Origin: Bacteroidota bacterium
Lineage (GTDB): Bacteria; Bacteroidota; Bacteroidia; M30B66
DNA: 10,086 bases
Direction: 5' to 3'
Assembly (NCBI GenBank): GCA_947497195.1
Contig: CANMGM010000064.1
Span: forward strand, 1-10,086
Positions 5,721-10,086 of this stretch are shown piece after piece. Position numbers and translations under genes: made by a program. Positions within the stretch are counted from its first letter, which is position 1. The number at the start of each line of letters is the position of its first letter. The notes beneath the pieces were generated by a model. The model saw only the letters and a list, made by a program, of their open reading frames with translations, did no database searches and was not told the origin of the DNA.

Positions 5721-6485
5721 ATGAATTTTCTGAACTCTTTCGCTCTGTGTTTTGCTCTGCTCCTTGTTGGGATGGAGGGCGGCATTGCACAGTCAATTGC
5801 CGGAGTAGAAGAAACAGGCATTGTATACCGCAAGACACGTTCGATGGGCGTTTACATTCATTCGCGCGGCACCGGATTGAGTTTCAGAAGAGGGGTAAAT
5901 GAAACGGGATTTCGTTCGGCCCAGTTTGATTTTTCACTTCAAACTATGCGGCATCCGAAGGAAATACGTTCGGTGAATCCTTTCAGCGACAATGCAGTGG
6001 GATATATCTACGGGAAGCGCAATAGCATTTTGATGCTTCGAACAGGCTGGGGGAAACAGTTTATTTTGCATCCCGAAGGCGACAAGGGAGGCGTTGAAAC
6101 CGGATTTTGCTTTTATGGCGGTGCAACCTGGGCCTTGGTTAAGCCTGTTTATCTGAACGTATACTATTTCGACAACAATTTTGGCGTTCGTGAACGAACC
6201 GAGCGTTACAACCCGCAACTGCATTATCCGGATAATATATCGGGACGAGCACCTTTTCTTGTTGGGATTGGTGAGAGTCGTTTCTCGGCAGGACTTTATG
6301 CAAATGCAGGAATGCAATTTGAATTTGGCAAGAAACAACAGAATCTACGTTTGCTAGAGACTGGCATTGCTGCCGATTTTATGGCAAGACCGATTGAAAT
6401 TATGGCCAACAATCCGGCCGAACGCCTGTTTGTTACCTTGTATATTCGCCTGATGTATGGAAAACTCTGGAACCGGAATGAATAA
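5721..6485 (+). CDS. Predicted outer-membrane beta-barrel protein, function unknown
   Basis: This encodes 254 residues with a signal peptide (1-24, FALLLVGMEGGIAQ). The mature part alternates hydrophobic and polar residues and is rich in aromatic and glycine residues, for example GVYIHSRGTGLSFRRG at 43-58 and PVYLNVYYFDNNFG at 142-155. It ends in RLFVTLYIRLMYGKLW, a final strand of barrel type. No enzymatic motif is seen and I do not recognise a named family. It reads like the conserved hypothetical barrel proteins common in Bacteroidota. A real gene is supported by the signal peptide, a consensus -7 element 16 nt upstream, and translational coupling to lipA through an 8-nt overlap. The coupling is unexpected because LipA is cytoplasmic; it may reflect only shared transcription. 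Confidence 0.75.
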   Translation: MNFLNSFALCFALLLVGMEGGIAQSIAGVEETGIVYRKTRSMGVYIHSRGTGLSFRRGVNETGFRSAQFDFSLQTMRHPKEIRSVNPFSDNAVGYIYGKRNSILMLRTGWGKQFILHPEGDKGGVETGFCFYGGATWALVKPVYLNVYYFDNNFGVRERTERYNPQLHYPDNISGRAPFLVGIGESRFSAGLYANAGMQFEFGKKQQNLRLLETGIAADFMARPIEIMANNPAERLFVTLYIRLMYGKLWNRNE

Positions 6486-7362
6486 AACAAGCAACGAAAT
6501 AGCAACACAGCAATCCGAACGCAAGCGCAAGCCCGACTGGTTGCGTGTTAAATTACCTACGGGGCCCGAGTATGCGAAGGTTCGTAAGCTGGTCGACGAA
6601 CATAAGCTCCATACCATCTGCGAAAGTGGTAATTGTCCGAATATGGGCGAATGTTGGGGAGCCGGTACGGCGACGTTTATGATTCTGGGAAACATCTGTA
6701 CACGTTCCTGCGGATTCTGTGCGGTTGCAACAGGAATGCCCAGCGCAGTTGATTGGCAGGAGCCCATGCGCGTGGCCAACTCGGTAAAGTTGATGGGGGT
6801 AAAGCACGCCGTAATTACATCGGTTGACCGCGATGATCTGAAAGATGGCGGTTCAATTATCTGGAAAGAAACCGTAGAAGCTGTACGTAAGGTAAGTCCA
6901 GGAACCACCTTGGAGACACTTATTCCCGATTTTGCTGGGAAATGGGACAATCTGCAGCGCATAATCGAGGTTCGTCCCGAAATTGTATCGCATAACCTCG
7001 AAACCGTGCGTCGCCTAACCCGCGAAGTGCGCATCCAAGCCAAATACGACCGTTCGCTTGAGGTATTGAAGCGATTAAAAGAAGGGGGCTGCCACACCAA
7101 ATCGGGTGTTATGCTTGGTTTGGGCGAAAGCGATGAAGAGATCCGCGAAACAATTACCGATTTACGCAACAGTCAGGTCGATATTCTAACCCTCGGCCAA
7201 TATTTGCAGCCAACGCCAAAGCATTTGCCGGTTGCGGCATTTATAACGCCCGAGCAGTTTGCCGAATACAAGGAATTTGCTCTTGGGCTCGGCTTCCGTT
7301 ACGTCGAAAGCGGTCCGCTGGTACGCTCATCGTACCACGCCGAAAAACATTATTTCGAATAA
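6478..7362 (+). CDS. lipA: Lipoyl synthase (radical SAM)
   Basis: From ATG 6478 this encodes 294 residues. The auxiliary-cluster motif has cysteines C48, C53 and C59 (CESGNCPNMGEC). The radical SAM CxxxCxxC motif CTRSCGFC is at 74-81 (C74, C78, C81). The C-terminal RSSYHA at 283-288 supplies the serine ligand of the auxiliary [4Fe-4S] cluster. LipA inserts two sulfur atoms into protein-bound octanoyl groups to make the lipoyl cofactor of 2-oxoacid dehydrogenases and the glycine cleavage system. All ligands are present. An earlier in-frame ATG at 6457 would add seven residues and overlap the upstream gene by 29 nt. The start at 6478 gives the more usual short coupling overlap of 8 nt. lipB is not adjacent. 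Confidence 0.96.
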   Translation: MNKTSNEIATQQSERKRKPDWLRVKLPTGPEYAKVRKLVDEHKLHTICESGNCPNMGECWGAGTATFMILGNICTRSCGFCAVATGMPSAVDWQEPMRVANSVKLMGVKHAVITSVDRDDLKDGGSIIWKETVEAVRKVSPGTTLETLIPDFAGKWDNLQRIIEVRPEIVSHNLETVRRLTREVRIQAKYDRSLEVLKRLKEGGCHTKSGVMLGLGESDEEIRETITDLRNSQVDILTLGQYLQPTPKHLPVAAFITPEQFAEYKEFALGLGFRYVESGPLVRSSYHAEKHYFE

Positions 7363-7387
7363 TATCAGCAAATTAGATTTAATCGCT

Positions 7388-7405
7388 CTTTTTTTAACAA
7401 AAAAG
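7388..7405. other. T-run/A-run inverted repeat before gap promoter
   Basis: CTTTTTTTAACAAAAAAG is a near-perfect A/T inverted repeat lying 26 nt after the lipA stop and directly before the gap -33 box. It could end lipA transcription weakly, or act as a curved A-tract or UP-like element for the gap promoter. The sequence does not decide between these. Confidence 0.35.
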
Positions 7406-7437
7406 TTTGCACGCTAATTTCTCATAGTGTAATTTTA
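7406..7437 (+). promoter_or_regulatory. Bacteroidota-type promoter of gap
   Basis: TTTG at 7406-7409 and TAATTTTA at 7430-7437 are separated by 20 nt, the expected -33/-7 spacing. The -7 box has one change from TAnnTTTG. The predicted transcription start lies near 7443, about 15 nt before the ATG at 7459. This would make gap independent of lipA. Confidence 0.55.
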
Positions 7438-7458
7438 ACACTAATAAATTTGAACATT

Positions 7459-8451
7459 ATGATACGTGTAGCGATAAATGGGTTTGGGCGTATTGGCCGG
7501 ATGTCGTTCCGTGCGATGATGAACTACGCTGACATAGACGTTGTGGCGGTTAACGATCTTACCGATGTCGACACCCTTGCTTATCTCCTGCAGTACGATT
7601 CGGTTCAGGGTAAAGTAAAGGATACGGTTCGTGTTGAAAGCGGGGCCATTCGTTGCGGCAAGCACCTCATGAAGGTTTTCGCGGAGAAAGATCCATCCTC
7701 ACTTCCTTGGAAAGAGTTGAATATTGACGTAGTTATTGAGTCAACTGGATTCTTCCTCGATAAACAATCGGCCGGCAAACATTTGCAGGCAGGAGCTCGG
7801 AAAGTAATTATATCTGCTCCTGCCAAAGAAGATGTTACCACCATTGTGGTTGGCGTGAACGAACATACGTTGGGTGGCGATGATCATATCGTTTCGAATG
7901 CTTCCTGCACGACCAACTGCGCTGCGCCTATGATTAAAGTGCTCGACGATGCATTCGGTGTTGAATGGGGATTGCTGAGCACCGTGCACGCCTACACCGG
8001 CGACCAGCGACTGGTTGATGCTCCACATAAAGATTTGCGTCGCGCCCGTGCTGCAGCACTTTCAATTATTCCGACCAGTACAGGGGCTGCAAAAGCCGTT
8101 ACACTTATTCTGCCGCATTTGAAAGGGAAACTCGATGGCATGGCCTTCCGTGTACCGGTGCCAAGTGGTTCGATGACCGATTTAACCATTCAGCTGAAAC
8201 AACACGTCAGCGCCGAAGAAGTAAATATGGCATTTCAAAAAGCAGCTGAGCAGGGTTCATTAAAAGGGATTTTGGAATACTGCACCGATCCGATTGTTTC
8301 TTCAGACATTGTCGGGAGTACTTATTCCTGCATTTACGATGCTGCATTAACCATGGTGATGGGCAATACCGTTAAGCTCATCGGATGGTACGATAACGAG
8401 GCCGGTTATTCGGCCCGCATTGCCGACTTGACCCGCATTATGGGGAAATAG
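7459..8451 (+). CDS. gap: Glyceraldehyde-3-phosphate dehydrogenase, type I
   Basis: From ATG 7459 this encodes 330 residues, the normal length. The N-terminal Rossmann motif NGFGRIGR is at 7-14, with D33 in VNDLTD, the usual sign of NAD specificity. The catalytic signature SNASCTTNCAAP is at 146-157 with nucleophile C150; the partner His is H177 in STVHAYTGDQ. RRARAAALSIIPTSTGAAKA at 194-213 holds the phosphate-binding residues, and WYDNEAGYS at 310-318 completes the fold. It catalyses the reversible oxidative phosphorylation of glyceraldehyde-3-phosphate in glycolysis and gluconeogenesis. A TTG at 7450 would add three residues, but the ATG gives the standard MIRVAINGFG start. It appears monocistronic, with its own promoter and terminator; pgk and tpi are not adjacent. 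Confidence 0.97.
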   Translation: MIRVAINGFGRIGRMSFRAMMNYADIDVVAVNDLTDVDTLAYLLQYDSVQGKVKDTVRVESGAIRCGKHLMKVFAEKDPSSLPWKELNIDVVIESTGFFLDKQSAGKHLQAGARKVIISAPAKEDVTTIVVGVNEHTLGGDDHIVSNASCTTNCAAPMIKVLDDAFGVEWGLLSTVHAYTGDQRLVDAPHKDLRRARAAALSIIPTSTGAAKAVTLILPHLKGKLDGMAFRVPVPSGSMTDLTIQLKQHVSAEEVNMAFQKAAEQGSLKGILEYCTDPIVSSDIVGSTYSCIYDAALTMVMGNTVKLIGWYDNEAGYSARIADLTRIMGK

Positions 8452-8601
8452 CCGGATTCCCTTCGGGGACATTAATTAGAACCTGTAATTTCATCATTAT
8501 ATAGGTTAGTTTGATTTTGGGAAAGGGATCCTGGTTCATAAGACCGGGATTTCCTTATTTTTAGTGCGCCGATTTTTTGCATCCAATCGTCATAAATTAC
8601 C
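8452..8601. other. Intergenic region between gap and membrane-protein gene
   Basis: These 150 bases hold a small TCCC-TTCG-GGGA hairpin 5 nt after the gap stop (8457-8468, no T-run) and the larger terminator at 8520-8562. The promoter of the next gene must lie here if it has one. ATTTTTTG ending near 8579 is a poor -7 candidate. Confidence 0.5.
8520..8562 (+). terminator. Rho-independent terminator of gap
   Basis: The strand can fold as GGAA-(aggg)-ATCC-t-GGT / loop tcataag / ACC-g-GGAT-TTCC, followed by TTATTTTT. The stem has eleven pairs with one bulge and a T-G wobble-capable position. It lies about 70 nt after the gap stop. Confidence 0.6.
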
Positions 8602-9624
8602 ATGCGCAGTATTGATAAAATAGACCTTACCAACATCGGATTGATGGCGCTTTCGTGCGTGCTAGCTTTTCTCCTCCCATTTGAACTTTTTCTGTTCTCG
8701 TATGCCGTATTGGGGCCGCTCCATTACCTCACCGAAATAGGCTGGTTACATCAGAAAGGTTATTACACTAAAGGCAAGTACGACTTTGTGGTGCTTGTTG
8801 CCCTGGCTTGTTTTATTACACTTGGTTTTTTCAAGATAACGCCCTGGTTTAATAGCGTAACTACCAATTTCATTTACATCGCATTTTTATGCGGTATCGC
8901 ATTGGCTGCAATTCGAGATAATACGCTTAAGACACTCGCTGTTATCGCCATTGTTTTCTCAACGCTTTTTGTGAGCAATTGGGCTTATCACGAAACATTT
9001 TTCGCCATCTATTTACCAACGATTATTCACGTATTTCTTTTCACCGCGCTGTTTATGCTGTACGGCGCGCTCAAAAACAGAAGTACAATAGGTGTTTTAT
9101 CTGTTGGCTTATTGTTTCTATGTGCTGGATTGTTTTTCCTCATACCTGCCCCAATTGCCAGGGCTGCTAAGTTGGAATATCTTCAATTGAGCTATGGAGG
9201 CTTTGCAGAATTGAACCGCAACCTGATTAATTTTTTCGGATTAGCGAAACTAAATCCCTTCTCGGCCGAAACAGCTGCGCAAAACTTCAACACGATTTTT
9301 AGTTCGAAAGAAGGGTTTGTTGTGATGCGTTTCGTAGCCTTTGCATATACCTACCATTATTTAAATTGGTTTTCGAAAACTTCGGTGATTCAGTGGCACA
9401 AGGTTCCGAAACCACGTTTATATTTTGTGCTTGCAGTCTGGCTTGCATCGGTTGCTCTTTACTTGTATGATTATGGCGTTGGATTGAAATGGCTTTTCCT
9501 GCTTTCGTTTTTACACGTTCTGCTCGAATTTCCGCTGAATTATTTGAGCATTTCCGGCATTTTCTCTGAATTCAAGAAGCGGTTATTTGGAGAAAAAGGC
9601 GCGCAAACTCCTATTAAGGCCTAA
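8602..9624 (+). CDS. Polytopic membrane protein with conserved-looking His/Glu residues, function unknown
   Basis: This encodes 340 residues with about eight or nine hydrophobic segments (roughly 11-34, 62-80, 89-104, 110-126, 131-155, 162-182, 240-256, 271-290, 296-315). Histidines and acids sit in or at the edges of these segments: H41 and E45 in GPLHYLTEIGWLH, H50, H130 with E131, H143, H252 in YTYHYLNWF, H266, and H305 with E309 in SFLHVLLEFPLN. Two HxxxE pairs at opposite ends suggest a metal or heme site in the membrane, as in membrane oxygenases and hydroxylases. The layout faintly recalls Brp/Blh-type carotenoid-cleaving proteins, but I cannot establish homology. A cytoplasmic Lys-rich tail follows. 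The stop is 3 nt before fmt, so the two are likely co-transcribed. I do not recognise a named family. Confidence 0.8.
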   Translation: MRSIDKIDLTNIGLMALSCVLAFLLPFELFLFSYAVLGPLHYLTEIGWLHQKGYYTKGKYDFVVLVALACFITLGFFKITPWFNSVTTNFIYIAFLCGIALAAIRDNTLKTLAVIAIVFSTLFVSNWAYHETFFAIYLPTIIHVFLFTALFMLYGALKNRSTIGVLSVGLLFLCAGLFFLIPAPIARAAKLEYLQLSYGGFAELNRNLINFFGLAKLNPFSAETAAQNFNTIFSSKEGFVVMRFVAFAYTYHYLNWFSKTSVIQWHKVPKPRLYFVLAVWLASVALYLYDYGVGLKWLFLLSFLHVLLEFPLNYLSISGIFSEFKKRLFGEKGAQTPIKA

Positions 9625-9627
9625 TTT

Positions 9628-10086
9628 ATGAAGATTGTATTTTTTGGAACACCCGATTTTGCGGTAGCCTCACTTGTTCAATTGGTTGAAAGTGGTTTTG
9701 AAGTTGTAGCTGTGGTAACATCACCCGATAAGCCCGCAGGTCGTGGCTTGCAGATGAAGGCATCGCCAGTAAAAGAAGCTGCAATGCATTTAGGTATTCC
9801 TGTTCTGCAGCCCGAAAAACTGAAAGCACAATCCTTCCTTACCGAACTAAAACAAATAAATGCAGCCATTCATATCGTTGTGGCCTTCAGGATGCTTCCC
9901 GAGCAGGTTTGGAACATGCCACATTTAGGAACGTGGAATTTACACGCTTCGCTATTGCCCGATTTTCGGGGCGCCGCTCCAATTAATCATGCCATTATTC
10001 AGGGCGAGAAATTAACGGGACTTACCACATTTAAACTCGTACATGCCATCGATGAAGGAGCTATTGCATTGCAACTCCCAGTTCCG
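9628..10086 (+). CDS. fmt: Methionyl-tRNA formyltransferase, N-terminal part
   Basis: The first 153 codons are present and the frame runs off the right edge. MKIVFFGTPDFAVASL is the standard N-terminus. The formyl-tetrahydrofolate site HASLLPDFRGAAPI begins at 106, and the catalytic triad is visible as N104, H106 and D142. The enzyme transfers a formyl group from 10-formyl-THF to the amino group of Met-tRNAfMet for translation initiation. The tRNA-binding C-terminal domain lies outside the window. The ATG follows the stop of the membrane-protein gene by 3 nt. Confidence 0.95.
   Translation, partial: MKIVFFGTPDFAVASLVQLVESGFEVVAVVTSPDKPAGRGLQMKASPVKEAAMHLGIPVLQPEKLKAQSFLTELKQINAAIHIVVAFRMLPEQVWNMPHLGTWNLHASLLPDFRGAAPINHAIIQGEKLTGLTTFKLVHAIDEGAIALQLPVP

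Noticed and set aside
5678..5833. N-terminal extension of the osmC-like gene
   Set aside because: It would overlap the divergent gene at 5721 and lacks OsmC-family sequence; the Met at 5677 gives the usual length.
6354..7169. Long minus-strand open frame (271 codons) opposite lipA
   Set aside because: It is an antisense shadow of lipA: no protein family features, and lipA has all catalytic residues in the plus frame.
7450..7458. TTG start for gap
   Set aside because: It adds only three residues before the conserved MIRVAINGFG start; the ATG at 7459 fits the family.

Overview
The window looks like a chromosomal segment of a Bacteroidota (Bacteroidetes) bacterium. The evidence is several TAnnTTTG-type -7 promoter elements, weak or absent Shine-Dalgarno sequences, a Bacteroidota-style small lipoprotein, a YtxJ-type protein (implying bacillithiol-type redox chemistry), and housekeeping proteins of Bacteroidota character. 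The genus cannot be fixed from sequence alone. Most genes are conserved single-copy housekeeping genes. I see no tRNA, rRNA, CRISPR array or transposase.

Layout. 1-229: the 3' end of a polyprenyl synthetase gene (+). 230-1336: an accessory islet, a two-gene HEPN/MNT toxin-antitoxin module (mntA-hepT, +) flanked by two 90-bp direct repeats (292-381 and 1196-1285, 83 of 90 bases identical). 1337-4613: a minus-strand group read as ung, then a BamA/TamA-like outer-membrane protein (3-nt gap), then rlmB. 4781-5273: a plus-strand pair, a 43-residue lipoprotein and ytxJ. 5270-5677: osmC-like gene (-), whose stop overlaps that of ytxJ. 5721-7362: an uncharacterised outer-membrane protein gene overlapping lipA by 8 nt (+). 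7459-8451: gap (GAPDH) with its own promoter and terminator. 8602-9624: an uncharacterised polytopic membrane protein with histidine and glutamate residues in or near its membrane segments, 3 nt before fmt (9628 onward, cut by the window end).

How the genes fit together. ytxJ and osmC both belong to thiol/peroxide redox families and lie tail to tail. lipA and gap serve central carbon metabolism. rlmB and fmt serve ribosome maturation and translation initiation. ung is DNA repair. The BamA-like protein and the protein at 5721 are envelope components. The mntA-hepT islet is the only clearly accessory part.

The most unusual items are the repeat-bounded mntA-hepT cassette, the His/Glu membrane protein next to fmt, a perfect 14-bp palindrome in the osmC/outer-membrane-protein divergent promoter region, and the tiny lipoprotein paired with ytxJ. 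I do not see an unmistakably new multi-gene system. The repeat-flanked cassette is the best candidate for something not fully described.
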